Shown here: one piece after another, positions 51,645 through 60,236 of the stretch | Layout of the letters: each line of letters begins with the position of its first letter | Numbering within the stretch: position 1 is the first letter of the stretch | Position numbers and translations under genes: made by a program | Source of the DNA: Streptomyces nojiriensis | GTDB lineage: Bacteria > Actinomycetota > Actinomycetes > Streptomycetales > Streptomycetaceae | Direction of reading: 5' to 3' | DNA: 64,000 nt | Assembly: GCF_017639205.1 (NCBI RefSeq) | Contig: NZ_CP071139.1 | Span: forward strand, 310,001-374,000 | The notes under the pieces: generated by a model | Database searches by the model: none | The model's input: only the letters and a program-made list of their open reading frames with translations | Told to the model about the DNA's origin: nothing

Positions 51645-52541
51645 TCATGCGAGATCAGACCGTCCATGAACGGCCTGGAACGTTCCCGCCGCGGTGAACG
51701 CGTTGGCGATCGGCGCGATGAGCGAGGCAAAGCGGCGGGTACCCGCGGTGCCGATCGGCGCCCATAGTTCGGCGCAGTGCTCGTCCGTTTCCACTTCGAT
51801 GCGCTCGCGTGCCGCACTGCCGGCGTCGGTTACCACGCCGTGGGAGTCGAGCCAGCCGCGCGCGACGAGGCGTGCGGTCGCTGCGCTCCACTCCTCGTCG
51901 TCCCACTGACGGGTCGCTCGCGCGAGAGCTGTCGGGAGGCGGCCGGTTGCGGTGTGCAGAACGAGGCAGTCGCACGGCCCGAGGCCGTTGTCGGCGAGTA
52001 CAACGAGGTGGGCGTCGCCGCGCCACTCGCGCGCCACCGTGATCTGCTGCCACAGTGCGACAAGAGGATCGGAGGGAAGCGCGACCGAGGCGTTCGCAGC
52101 GGCCAGCACCTTGCCGGCGTACTCGGCACCGGCGACGACAGGGTCGATCAGCAAGCGCGCCTCGGCAAGGTGGCCGTCCGTGAGATGCACGTTGACGCGC
52201 CGCATCGCCCGACCGGCGGCCAGGAAACGGGCGGCCTGCCACCGCTCAGGCGGCGCGGCGTCCCACACGCCCGCCATGGCCCGCACTGCCCGCGGGCTGA
52301 AGTTGTAGAAGGCCGCGAGCGTGACCTGCCACGGAACCGCGCCCATCGCGGCCGACCGGAAGGCCAGATACGCCGGCCCGCGGTCGGTCACGCCGAGCCC
52401 GGCGGCCTCCTCGGCGCTCTCGGGGGCGAGGTAGATGAACAGGTGGGCGGCGCTGACGACGCGGCTGACGTCACGGACGGCGTTCAGGTCCATCGGGCCG
52501 TCGCCGAGGAGGGCGGAGTCGGGAAGGTTGTCGAGGTGCAT
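51645..52541 (-). CDS. SCO6745-family protein
   Basis: A 298-residue protein. The ATG at 52541 is preceded by GGAGG. It matches the SCO6745 family: RDVSRVVSAAHLFIYLAPESAEEAAGLG, GPAYLAFRSAAMGAVPWQVTLAAFYNFSP, and a C-terminal winged-helix-like part (WDDEEWSAATARLVARGWLDSHGVVTDAGSAARERIEVETDEHCAELW). The function of the family is unknown; the C-terminal part resembles a MarR-like fold. It is downstream of the broken PEBP gene on the same strand. Confidence 0.82.
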   Translation of the reverse strand: MHLDNLPDSALLGDGPMDLNAVRDVSRVVSAAHLFIYLAPESAEEAAGLGVTDRGPAYLAFRSAAMGAVPWQVTLAAFYNFSPRAVRAMAGVWDAAPPERWQAARFLAAGRAMRRVNVHLTDGHLAEARLLIDPVVAGAEYAGKVLAAANASVALPSDPLVALWQQITVAREWRGDAHLVVLADNGLGPCDCLVLHTATGRLPTALARATRQWDDEEWSAATARLVARGWLDSHGVVTDAGSAARERIEVETDEHCAELWAPIGTAGTRRFASLIAPIANAFTAAGTFQAVHGRSDLA

Positions 52542-52601
52542 GGCGGTGGTGCCTCCGGGGAGTCGGGCGGCGCTGTCAGGCGGGTGTTTCGGCAGTGGCG
52601 A

Positions 52602-53006
52602 TCAACACGGCGCGCCGAGGGTGTGACCGGCCGCGGTGAAGCCGAGGACGGCCGGTGTGGTGTCGGCCGGGACGCCTCTGGCGGGGATGTCGAGGGCGTG
52701 CACCGCGATGAATTGACGGTGCGGGTCGCGTCCTGCCGGCGGGGCGGCGCCGAAGTAGTGGGCCACGCGGGCGTCGTTGGGCAACCGGTAGACACCCTCA
52801 GGCAGTTGTGAGCCGGTGCCGTCGCCGGCGCTCTCGGGGAGCTCGGTGACGGTGGCGGGGATAGCGGCGACCTCCCAGTGTCAGAACCCGGACTCGGTGG
52901 GGGCGTCGGGTCGTGGACGGTGACGGCATAGCTCTGGGTGCCGGTGCTGGTGACAGTGAGCGAGGCCCGCTTGGGAAAGACGGGCGAAGGAGTCGTTGGC
53001 AGGCAC
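52602..53006 (-). pseudogene. YbhB/YbcL (PEBP) family protein, multiply broken
   Basis: The GTG at 53006 with AAGGA upstream starts VPANDSFARL, the family's usual beginning. The sequence then shifts frame (FPKRASLTVTS), lacks about 45 residues before the conserved TQSYAVTVHDP, shifts again, and reads DAPTESGF followed by TGA where PEBP proteins have Trp in FWHW. The rest (HWEVAAIPATVTELPESAG ... AVHALDIP ... VLGFTAAGHTLG) is intact. So there are two frameshifts, one deletion and one nonsense codon. Confidence 0.78.
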
Positions 53007-53066
53007 GGCTGTCGTTCCTTTCCGGACGAGGACGTCCTCATCAGCTCCTGAATCGACAGTAACATG

Positions 53067-53080
53067 GATAATCGATTATC
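53067..53080. promoter_or_regulatory. GATAATCGATTATC palindrome, candidate GntR operator
   Basis: A 14-bp perfect palindrome, 24 bp before the gntR start and about 60 bp upstream of the divergent PEBP pseudogene. It is AT-rich against a GC-rich background and fits autoregulation by the adjacent GntR protein. Confidence 0.7.
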
Positions 53081-53104
53081 TAGTGGATCGTCTAGGATGG
53101 GCTC

Positions 53105-53791
53105 ATGACTCAGACGGCGCACTCCTCCAGCCCGCCGGGGAAGCAGATGCTTTCCGAGCAGGTCTACGCACACCTGCGAGACGCGATCATGCGCGGGGAC
53201 CACTCCCCCGGCGCCCCCCTCAAACCGCAGGATCTCGCCAAGGAGCAGGGCGTGAGCTTGGCCGTGGTGCGCGAGGCGCTCGTGCGGGTGGTCGGCGAGG
53301 GGCTCGCCGACCGGCTGCCCAACCGCGGTTTCGCGGTCCCGTCCTTCTCCGACCGCCGCTGGCAAGAGATCGCGGAAGCCCGCCGGACCGTCGAACCGGT
53401 CGTACTGCGCATGTCCATCGAACGCGGCGACGTCGACTGGGAGGCCCGCGTGCGGGCCGCCCACCATCGCCTGGTGCGCACTCCGGCGTACGTGCCGCAG
53501 GAGAGCGAGTACTACACAAGCGCGTGGGCCGAGGCTCACAAGGCCTTCCACCGCACCTTGCTGGAGGGGTGTGACAACAGCGCACTGCTGGAGACCTTCG
53601 ACCGTTTGTGGACCGCGAGTGAGCTGGCCCGCCGTTGGTCGGCTCACCGCAACCCCGACCGGGACGGCGCCGAGGAACATCGCAGGCTGGAGGAGGCGGC
53701 GCTGGCCCGCGACGCCGACACCGCAGCCGCGCTCCTGGTCCAGCACCTCACCTTGACCGCGGCGGCTCTGACCGACGATTCAGGCCTCTGA
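53105..53791 (+). CDS. GntR-family regulator, FadR/FCD type
   Basis: A 228-residue regulator. The ATG at 53105 has AGGA 8 nt upstream. The winged helix (MLSEQVYAHLRDAIMRGDHSPGAPLKPQDLAKEQGVSLAVVREALVRVVGEGLADRLPNRGF, given here only as its landmarks QVYAHLRDAI and SLAVVREAL) is followed by an FCD sensor domain with the helical pattern EIAEARRTVEPVVLRMSIERG, EAHKAFHRTLLEGCDNSALL and DAEEH-type EEHRRLEEAALARD. It probably responds to a small carboxylate. It is divergent from the PEBP/SCO6745 pair, across a palindromic operator candidate. Confidence 0.88.
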   Translation: MTQTAHSSSPPGKQMLSEQVYAHLRDAIMRGDHSPGAPLKPQDLAKEQGVSLAVVREALVRVVGEGLADRLPNRGFAVPSFSDRRWQEIAEARRTVEPVVLRMSIERGDVDWEARVRAAHHRLVRTPAYVPQESEYYTSAWAEAHKAFHRTLLEGCDNSALLETFDRLWTASELARRWSAHRNPDRDGAEEHRRLEEAALARDADTAAALLVQHLTLTAAALTDDSGL

Positions 53792-53794
53792 GGA

Positions 53795-54045
53795 GGATCG
53801 GGTCCTCCAGGCGCCGTAGCTCGGGGATGAACCGGGACAGCGGGTTGTCCGCGGATCGGACGGCGTATGCCTCGATCACCTTGAGCGCGTCGCCGTCGCC
53901 GGTGGTGAACCCCGCCCGGCCAGCCGTGACGCCCCTGCCGTCGCGGATGTTCTTCGCGTAGCCGTACTGGATCTCGGTGGTGCTGTTCCCGAAGAGGCTG
54001 ACCAACTGGTCGGCACGGCGCCGCTGCTCGGCGGTCAGTCCGGCC
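53795..54045 (-). pseudogene. GH46 chitosanase remnant
   Basis: A leftward frame with GLTAEQRRRADQLVSLFGNSTTEIQYGYAKNIRDGRGVTAG and FTTGDGDALKVIEAYAVRSADNPLSRFIPELRRL, the N-terminal third of a GH46-type chitosanase. The Asp of RDGRGVT is kept, but the catalytic Glu of the (E)NS motif is Gly (GGG at 53988-53990). It is joined upstream to the GH114 relic without its own start. The C-terminal two-thirds is missing, replaced by the region next to gntR. Confidence 0.65.
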
Positions 54046-54594
54046 GGGTGCCGGCGGCGCCGTCGAAGTCGTCCGACCAGACCGGGTGCCAGGACGAGGG
54101 CGGAGGTGCCGGGGACGGGCTCGCGGGCGGGGTGCAACCCGTCAGCGCCCGAGGAAGGCCTTCGCGTCGGCGGGGGTCGGCAGGCCTTTGGGGTGCGGGG
54201 TAGGTGTCGCAGTTGTCGGGGTCGGCGGCCTGGTAGCGCTTGGCCGCGCAGTCGTCGATCCACGCGTACATCGTCTGCGCGATCCGGCGGCGCTTGGCGC
54301 CGGTGCGGACATCCGGCATCGCCTCGTTCCAGTCGTTGTCCATGACCACCGCTCCGGACGCGACGCGCAGCAGCAGATCGGGTTTCCACTCCCTGCCCGC
54401 TCCCGGCTGGGCCTGGAAGGCGTTGATGTAGCGGATGTTGTACGCGCCGGGCGCGTGCTGCGCCGTGACGGTGTCTCGTCCGCTGCCCGGCCGCCTTCGC
54501 TCAAGCAGCCGGACATCGTGAAGGCGCCGGCCAGGGCCGCCACCGTGAGCGCCGCGGCCGTCCGGCCGGTACAAGTCCGCTGTTTCATGGGCAT
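54046..54594 (-). pseudogene. GH114 endo-polygalactosaminidase-like lipoprotein relic
   Basis: The ATG at 54594, with GGAGG upstream, starts a signal peptide with lipobox (TAAALTVAALAGAFTMSGC). After ~20 residues the frame shifts and the GH114 pattern follows: GAYNIRYINAFQAQPG, PDLLLRVASGAVVMDNDWNEAMPDVRTGAKRRRIAQ, WIDDCAAKRYQAADPDNCDTY. The end (VWSDDFDGAAGTRPD) resembles the beginning of GH16 glucanases. The stretch is thus a mosaic of pieces of three secreted glycosidase types running into the GH46 piece. Confidence 0.6.
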
Positions 54595-54785
54595 GGAGAC
54601 CTCCAGGTCGAGAGTTCGTGGGTCAATTCGTCCGCGTGACGGGCAGGCAGGCATGCGGGAACGGCGTCCCGGCGGACGGCGGGAGGACGAACGGGTCCGT
54701 GGCGTGGCGCCACCGGCTCACGCATGCCGTTTCGAGGTGCCGGCCGGACGGCCTCCAGGCGGGTCGGGGCCGGTCGGTCAGGCGG

Positions 54786-55475
54786 TCAGGCGGTGCCGGA
54801 CACCAGGCCGGCGCGGTGGGCCAGGACGACCGCCTGGACCCGGTCGCGCAGGCCCAGTTTGGCCAGGATCCGTGAGACGTAGGTCTTGACGGTCTCCGGG
54901 GCGACGAAGAGGGCTTCGGCGATCTCCGCGTTCGACAGGCCCTCGGCCACCTGCCGGAACACCTCCAGCTCGCGCGGTGTCAGTGCCTTGACGACCTTCT
55001 CGTGTTCGGGGTTGGTGCGACGGATGTGCTCGGCGAAGTGGCCGATGAGGTGGCGGGTGACCGCGGGCGCGAGCAGGGCCTCGCCCCGGGCCACCGTCCG
55101 GATCCCGTTGACCAGCTCGGCCGGTGGTGCGTCCTTGAGGAGGAAGCCGCTCGCTCCGGCCCTGAGGGCGTCGTACACGTACGCGTCGACGTTGAAGGTG
55201 GTGACGACCAGGACCTTCGGCGGGTCCTCGGCATCGGGTCCGGCCAGTTGCGAGGTGGCCTGGATGCCGTCGAGCAGGGGCATCCGGATGTCCATCACGA
55301 CCACGTCGGGACGCAGCCTCCGCGCGGCCTGGACCGCCTCGTGCCCGTTCTCGGCCTCGCCGACGACCTCCATGTCGGGCTGCGCGGAGAAGATGGTCAC
55401 GTAGCCCGTGCGCACCAGTGCCTGGTCGTCGCAGACGAGTACGCGGATCGGCGGCGGCGCGTCGCTCTGGCTCAC
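54786..55475 (-). CDS. NarL/LuxR-family response regulator
   Basis: A 229-residue response regulator. The GTG at 55475 has AGGAG overlapping the kinase stop codon. The receiver domain contains VCDDQALVRTG, phospho-acceptor Asp62 in VVVMDIRMPLLDG and KDAPPAELV with the conserved Lys. The C-terminal LuxR HTH is LTPRELEVFRQVAEGLSNAEIAEALFVAPETVKTYVSRILAKLGLRDR. It is cognate to the adjacent kinase; in related Streptomyces systems such pairs control neighbouring membrane or export genes. Confidence 0.94.
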   Translation of the reverse strand: MSQSDAPPPIRVLVCDDQALVRTGYVTIFSAQPDMEVVGEAENGHEAVQAARRLRPDVVVMDIRMPLLDGIQATSQLAGPDAEDPPKVLVVTTFNVDAYVYDALRAGASGFLLKDAPPAELVNGIRTVARGEALLAPAVTRHLIGHFAEHIRRTNPEHEKVVKALTPRELEVFRQVAEGLSNAEIAEALFVAPETVKTYVSRILAKLGLRDRVQAVVLAHRAGLVSGTA

Positions 55476-55479
55476 GGGG

Positions 55480-56712
55480 CTACTCCTGCAGGGGTTTGGT
55501 GGGAATCGTGGCGCGGACCTCGAATCCGCCCTCGGGCCGGGGTCCGGCCCCCAGTTGACCATCGAGCATCCGCACCCGGGCGCGCAGCCCGGCAAGACCT
55601 CGCCCGCCCTGCGGTCCCGGCCCGTGCAGTACTGGTGCGGCCTGCGGGGAGCCGGCGGATCCGTCGGTGATCACCGTGATCTCGATGCGTTCCCCGCCGT
55701 GGTGGACCGAGACCCGTGTCGGCTGCCCGGCCGCGTGCTTCATCGCGTTGGTGAGCGCCTCCTGCACCACACGGTAGGCGGCCAGTTCCACGTTCACCTG
55801 CTGCGGCCGCCGCTCGCCCTGCTCGCTGAACTCGACCGGCTGGCCGGACCTGCGGGCCCCTTCGACGAGGTCCGTCACCCGCCCCAGGGTCGGGGCCCGC
55901 TCCGCACGCGCCGCCTCTGCGGCCGCGCTCTCGCCGGTCGCCTCCAGCACGCCGAGCAGATACCGAAGCTCCCTCAGCGCCCGCCGCCCGGTGTCGCTGA
56001 CGGCAACCAGCCCCTCTCCGGCCCGCTCCGGTGCGGAAGTGATCAGGAACTGTGCCGCGTCGGCCTGGACCACCATGGCCGTCACGTGGTGGGTGACCAC
56101 GTCGTGCAGCTCGCGGGCGATCCGGGCCCGCTCGGCCGCCGTGGCCACCTCGGCGGCCAGCCGCCGCCGCTCCGCCTCTTGCGACCTGCGCACGCACACG
56201 CTGCTCCCGACCAGCCAGATCGCAGCCAGAGTCAGGTAGAACGCGGAAAAGTCCGCGACGCCCAGTGGTGAGCCGAGACGGTTCAGGACGAAGGCCAGGG
56301 CGACGTAGCCCGCACTCGCCGCGGCCGCCGTGCTCCGGCGGAAGCGGACCTGATGGGCCCCGGCCGAGTACAGCGCGACGTACAGGCCCATGCTGCCGAA
56401 CGTCGTCGCGAAGCCGAGCGCCTGGTGCGCGGCGAACGCAGCGGCGACGACGGCCAGACAGGCGGCGGGCCACCGGCGCCGGGCCGCCAGCGGCAGCGTC
56501 TGGGCCAGGGTCAGCGCGATGCTCAGCACGCTCGCCGGCCGCTCCGGCAGATCGCCGATCTGCGCGCCGATGTTCGACAGGGTCGGCGCGAAGGCGAGCA
56601 GCGCGAGCACCAGGGCCAGGACGCCGTCCTGGAAGGAGGCGCCCTCTTCCCTCCACCGGTTGAGCGGCGCCCGGAGCCGTGAGAGGCCCCAAGATGCCTG
56701 ACGGGACGTCAT
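55480..56712 (-). CDS. sensor histidine kinase, HisKA_3 type
   Basis: A 410-residue kinase. The N-terminal ~175 residues contain five to six membrane helices without a large sensor loop, so it probably senses the membrane. The dimerisation helix has the phospho-acceptor His203 in IARELHDVVTHHVTAM. The HATPase shows VVQEALTNAMKHA (N box) and GRGLAGLRARV (G box). It is 25 nt downstream of the CPBP gene and 4 nt upstream of the response regulator: one operon. Confidence 0.93.
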   Translation of the reverse strand: MTSRQASWGLSRLRAPLNRWREEGASFQDGVLALVLALLAFAPTLSNIGAQIGDLPERPASVLSIALTLAQTLPLAARRRWPAACLAVVAAAFAAHQALGFATTFGSMGLYVALYSAGAHQVRFRRSTAAAASAGYVALAFVLNRLGSPLGVADFSAFYLTLAAIWLVGSSVCVRRSQEAERRRLAAEVATAAERARIARELHDVVTHHVTAMVVQADAAQFLITSAPERAGEGLVAVSDTGRRALRELRYLLGVLEATGESAAAEAARAERAPTLGRVTDLVEGARRSGQPVEFSEQGERRPQQVNVELAAYRVVQEALTNAMKHAAGQPTRVSVHHGGERIEITVITDGSAGSPQAAPVLHGPGPQGGRGLAGLRARVRMLDGQLGAGPRPEGGFEVRATIPTKPLQE

Positions 56713-56737
56713 TTCCGTATCCTCCGGCCGGTCTGTG

Positions 56738-57616
56738 TCAGTGCCGGGCCCGCCGCCGGGGCAGCAGGTTCCCGCCCCGGCGGGCGAGGACGAACATCGG
56801 GACGGTGATCAGCACGCTGAGGAGGACGGGCACGACCGATGCCTCCAGTCCGAAGATACCGCCGGTCAGCAGCGACGAACCGTGGGCCTCCACCGTGAAC
56901 AGGCCGTCGGGGGTGTGCCCGGAGACCGGAACACCGGCCAGCTGCTGAACGGTGTTCCAGGCGAAGTGCAGGCCCGAGACGAACCAGATGCTGCGCCGCC
57001 ACATGTACGCGGCGCCGAGCATCACACCCGCCTGCACAGCGATCGCCAGCGCGCTCCACAGGCCGGCCCCCGCCCCGCCCAGATGGGCGGCACCGAAGGA
57101 CACCGCGGTCACCGCGATGGCGATCCGGCTGCCCCACCTCTGCTCCAGGCCCTGCAGGAACAGACCGCGGAACATCAGCTCCTCGGTGACCGCGGTACCG
57201 ATCTGCACCATGACCGCGGACCCGACGACCGGAAGCAGGCTCTTCCCGGCCCAGGAGAAGGAATAGCCCCCGGACGACGAGATCAGCAGCAGGGACACGA
57301 GGATGAAGCCCAAACCGATCCCACCGCCGAGCAGCGCCTCGCGCAGCGCGCCGGGCCGGGCGATCTCCGGCGTGGCGCGCCCGGCGAGCCGGCGCATCAC
57401 CAGCGCGTACACGGCCACCGCGGCGGCCGCACCCAGCACCGGCACCGGACCGGGCCCCGTCGCGGTCACACTCGCGACCAGCCCGACCCCGACCAGCCCG
57501 GTCGCCGTCCAGCCGAGCGGGGAGCGCAGGATCCTGCCGAAACGGCCGCCCCGGCCGACCGGCTCGGTGTCCGGACCGGGGTCCGCTTCGTGCTTCGCAG
57601 TGGATGTCGTGCTCAT
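56738..57616 (-). CDS. CPBP-family intramembrane metalloprotease
   Basis: A 292-residue membrane protein with about eight helices. The ATG at 57616 is preceded by GGGAGG. CPBP motifs: Glu145/Glu146 in VTEELMFRG, His178 in FGAAHLGG and His217 in LHFAWN. Family members cleave prenylated or membrane substrates, or protect against bacteriocins. It is the first gene of the operon with the two-component system, so it may be its partner in sensing membrane stress; that is inference. Confidence 0.9.
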   Translation of the reverse strand: MSTTSTAKHEADPGPDTEPVGRGGRFGRILRSPLGWTATGLVGVGLVASVTATGPGPVPVLGAAAAVAVYALVMRRLAGRATPEIARPGALREALLGGGIGLGFILVSLLLISSSGGYSFSWAGKSLLPVVGSAVMVQIGTAVTEELMFRGLFLQGLEQRWGSRIAIAVTAVSFGAAHLGGAGAGLWSALAIAVQAGVMLGAAYMWRRSIWFVSGLHFAWNTVQQLAGVPVSGHTPDGLFTVEAHGSSLLTGGIFGLEASVVPVLLSVLITVPMFVLARRGGNLLPRRRARH

Positions 57617-58127
57617 GATGGCCTCCCCTGTGGCGGTGGTCGCACCGGCGGCGACCTGACGACCACGCTAGGAATTCGAAGGCATCCGCGAATCACCCTC
57701 CGATGGACAACCCTGGTAGCTCTCACGGGGGATGCGCCGCACCTGGCGACCCGATCCAGCCCTCTCGACCGCGGAACGCAGCCGAGGCACGAACAGGAGA
57801 CGCTGCTGTTCCTCGCGGCGCTTGCCCGGCTCCTGGCGCTTGTCCGGCATACCGCCCATGACGGCGACTCCTCACATGCGTGGGGTGGGGATTCCACCCG
57901 CCCGCCGAAACGGCACGTCACCACTCGCGCCCACTCGGCTACGGATCACGGCGAGAGGGTGACGGTCTCGCTCCGGCGCGATGTGGATTCGCCATGCGCG
58001 GAGAGCCTGCTGCGCAAGGTCGTGGACCGTGAGTACAGCGCGGACGCCGAGCGTGTAGCTCTACCCGCGCCGTCCGGCCACCGTGGATCGCCGAGCAGGA
58101 ACAGCAGTTCAGCAGCGCCGATCAGTC
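57617..58127. other. intergenic, no clear gene
   Basis: The promoter of the CPBP operon must lie at the left. A rightward frame near 57950-58060 (VSLRRDVDSPCAESLLRKVVDREYS) looks protein-like but is without start or family. Confidence 0.4.
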
Positions 58128-58967
58128 TCAGCGGAACGCGGCGGCATTGCGGGCAGCCCAGTCGGCGAAGGAGCGCGGGGCGCGGTCGAGGACCTGCTGG
58201 ACGTCCGGGCTGACGCGCAGTTCGGCCGGTGTCGGGGAACCGAGGATGTCCAGAGTGTCGTCGGCGAGCTCTGCCGGCATGCTTTGCGTCATGGCGGTCT
58301 TGGCTTCGTCCCGGGTGAGCTCGTGGAACGTCACCGGTGAGCCCAGCGCGGCGGCGATGGCCCGTGCCTGCTGGCGGGGGGTGATGACCTCCGGGCCGGT
58401 CAGCTCGTACACCCTGCCGTTGTGCCGGTCATCCAGCAGGCAGGCCGCCGCGACTGCGGCGATGTCCGCCGGGTCGATGATCGGCACACCGACGTCGCCG
58501 AAGGGCGCGGCGACGGTCTGCCTCGCGCGGACGGACTCGGCCCACCACAGAGCGTTGGAGGCGAAGCCGCCGGGCCGCAGGATGGCCCACTCCATGCCGG
58601 ACCCGCGCAGTGTGTCCTCCAGGGTGCGCATCGCGATCCGCGTCGGGCCGAAGGGCCTGGTCGCCACGCCCAGCGTGGAGAGCAGGACGACCCGGCGGAC
58701 CCCGCCGGCCGCAGCTTCGCTGACGATGTCGGCAGCGTCGGCTCCGGCGGAGTGCAGATCGCCGGACAGCAGCAGGAACAACGACTCCGCCCCGGCCAGC
58801 GCAGGCCTGAGGCCGGCCGGCTCGGCCAGGTCGGCCACCACGTGCCGGACCCCGTCCGGCACCGGCGCCGGATGCCTCGAGACAGCTGTCACCTTCTGGC
58901 CCGCCTCCGCCAGCGCCTGCGTCAACGGCCGGCCGATGTTTCCGGTAGCCCCGGTCACCACGATCAT
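58128..58967 (-). CDS. NmrA-like NAD(P)-binding oxidoreductase
   Basis: A 279-residue atypical short-chain dehydrogenase. The second ATG (58967) is preferred because AGGAG lies 6 nt before it, whereas it touches the first ATG (58973). The dinucleotide fold begins VVTGATGNIGRPLTQALAEAG. NmrA features are ESLFLLLSG, RRVVLLSTLGV, WAILRPGGFASNALWW and NGRVYELTGPEVIT. It lacks a YxxxK pair, so it may be a redox sensor or a quinone/NADPH-reductase-like enzyme. It is divergent from the HxlR regulator, a common pairing. Confidence 0.87.
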   Translation of the reverse strand: MIVVTGATGNIGRPLTQALAEAGQKVTAVSRHPAPVPDGVRHVVADLAEPAGLRPALAGAESLFLLLSGDLHSAGADAADIVSEAAAGGVRRVVLLSTLGVATRPFGPTRIAMRTLEDTLRGSGMEWAILRPGGFASNALWWAESVRARQTVAAPFGDVGVPIIDPADIAAVAAACLLDDRHNGRVYELTGPEVITPRQQARAIAAALGSPVTFHELTRDEAKTAMTQSMPAELADDTLDILGSPTPAELRVSPDVQQVLDRAPRSFADWAARNAAAFR

Positions 58968-59019
58968 GATCATCTCCTGGTCGAAAGTCCTCTTTGGCCT
59001 TGACGCTAGGAGCCGGGCT

Positions 59020-59050
59020 AACCTTTGGTAAGGACATACCTCTGGGTAAG
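59020..59050. promoter_or_regulatory. tandem HxlR operator candidates between divergent genes
   Basis: AACCTTTGGTAAGG (59020-59033) and TACCTCTGGGTAAG (59037-59050) are 14-bp direct repeats 17 bp apart, each with ACC...GGT symmetry. They lie between the divergent starts (58967 and 59059), where one HxlR dimer per site could control both genes. Confidence 0.65.
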
Positions 59051-59058
59051 CTCATTCC

Positions 59059-59430
59059 ATGACGGAAAGCGCGCAGCTCAACCATGCCGGGCCGGTGCAA
59101 CGTTATGACGTGTTTCACACGGACTGCCCAGCGCGCAATGTGGTCGACCACGTGACCAGCAGGTGGGGCATCTGGGTGCTGATCTCCTTGCGCAGCAACG
59201 ACCTCCGGTTCTACGAGCTGCGCGAGAGCATCCACGGCATCAGCGAGAAGATGCTCGCCCAGACCCTGCGCACGCTGGTCCAGGACGGCCTGGTCTGGCG
59301 GGAGGTCGAGCCGGCAACGCCGCCCCAGGTCACTTACGGGCTGACCGAGTTCGGCCGGGACCTCGGTGAGCCTCTGACCGAGCTGTTCGACCGGATCACA
59401 CGGCGGCTGCCACCGCGCGCCGCGGAATAG
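59059..59430 (+). CDS. HxlR-family transcriptional regulator
   Basis: A 123-residue winged-helix regulator. The characteristic start is a conserved cysteine (FHTDCPARNVVDHVTSRWGIWVL), then LRFYELRESIHGISEKMLAQTLRTLVQDGLVWREV (recognition helix and wing) and YGLTEFGRDLGEPL. The single Cys suits redox or electrophile sensing, as in related HypR/QorR/YodB proteins, consistent with control of the divergent NmrA-like gene. Confidence 0.9.
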   Translation: MTESAQLNHAGPVQRYDVFHTDCPARNVVDHVTSRWGIWVLISLRSNDLRFYELRESIHGISEKMLAQTLRTLVQDGLVWREVEPATPPQVTYGLTEFGRDLGEPLTELFDRITRRLPPRAAE

Positions 59431-60020
59431 TCGCCCCTGAGGCCCATCGAGACGGCGCACGTCGTCCAATCTGCAGTCCTGCGCCTGGTTGTGATGGTCG
59501 GCGGCCATCGGACAATTCGGGGAGGCCCGCGTCATGACGGCAAGCCGGGCGCGCGGGCGGCCGCATGCCCTTTGGTGTGGAGTGCCTTGGTTCGGCTGCC
59601 GAGTTGGGGATGTTCAAGCCCGTCGGTCAGCGGCCCGTGCTACCGCTTGATGTCCCCGCCTGGGTCGGCGGCTGGCGGGTGCGGGGCCGGCACGCCTGCC
59701 GCAAGCCGGGCGTCCGGACGCGCCGTGTGGGTGCGGACCGCGGGCTCCCGCCTGGACGGCCCCGCCGGAGCCCGATCGTCGCCGGGGTCAGGAACAGGCC
59801 TCTTCGGTCTGCCCCGTGCCGAACGTGACTTGAGTGGTGGCGCCGTGGGTGCCGGGCGCCGGGCCCTGCCGAAACCACTCCGCCGCCGCTGCCCGCGGGT
59901 ACGGGCGCGGCAGATTCCAGCCGGTGGGCACCGGTGACCACCGCGCACAGCGGCGGAAGATCGACTTACTCGCTCCGGGCTGTTCCAGGAAACTGAGGAA
60001 GGGCGATCCCCTCAAGCGGG
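59431..60020. other. no recognisable gene
   Basis: Open frames are present but have neither starts with ribosome-binding sites nor recognisable sequence. Confidence 0.4.
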
Positions 60021-60236
60021 ATGGTGGAACCGCCGGATGCCGTTGCCATCCGCCACGTCGCCGAGCGGCTGATGAAGGCTCACCCTCAGATGGACACGGG
60101 GCTGGTGCAGAGCTCAGTACAGACGGCCTACGAAGAGCTCAGGTACGCGCGCGTGCGTACCTACCTGCCGGTCCTGACGGAACGCAGGGCCAAAGACCTG
60201 CTGCCTCCCGACGAGCAGACGGAACGCCACAACTGA
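60021..60236 (+). CDS. three-helix-bundle dimerisation-domain protein
   Basis: A 71-residue protein: VAIRHVAERLMKAHPQMDTGLVQSSVQTAYEELRYARVRTYLPVLTERRAKD. This is the pattern of a small actinobacterial family (three-helix bundle, DUF3562-like) also found fused to the N terminus of low-molecular-weight phosphatases. It probably dimerises; otherwise unknown. The ribosome-binding site is weak. Confidence 0.72.
   Translation: MVEPPDAVAIRHVAERLMKAHPQMDTGLVQSSVQTAYEELRYARVRTYLPVLTERRAKDLLPPDEQTERHN

Noticed and set aside
55472-56692. Alternative 406-codon leftward frame in the histidine kinase region
   Set aside because: It is another frame of the same strand; the kinase frame shows H, N and G boxes and membrane helices.
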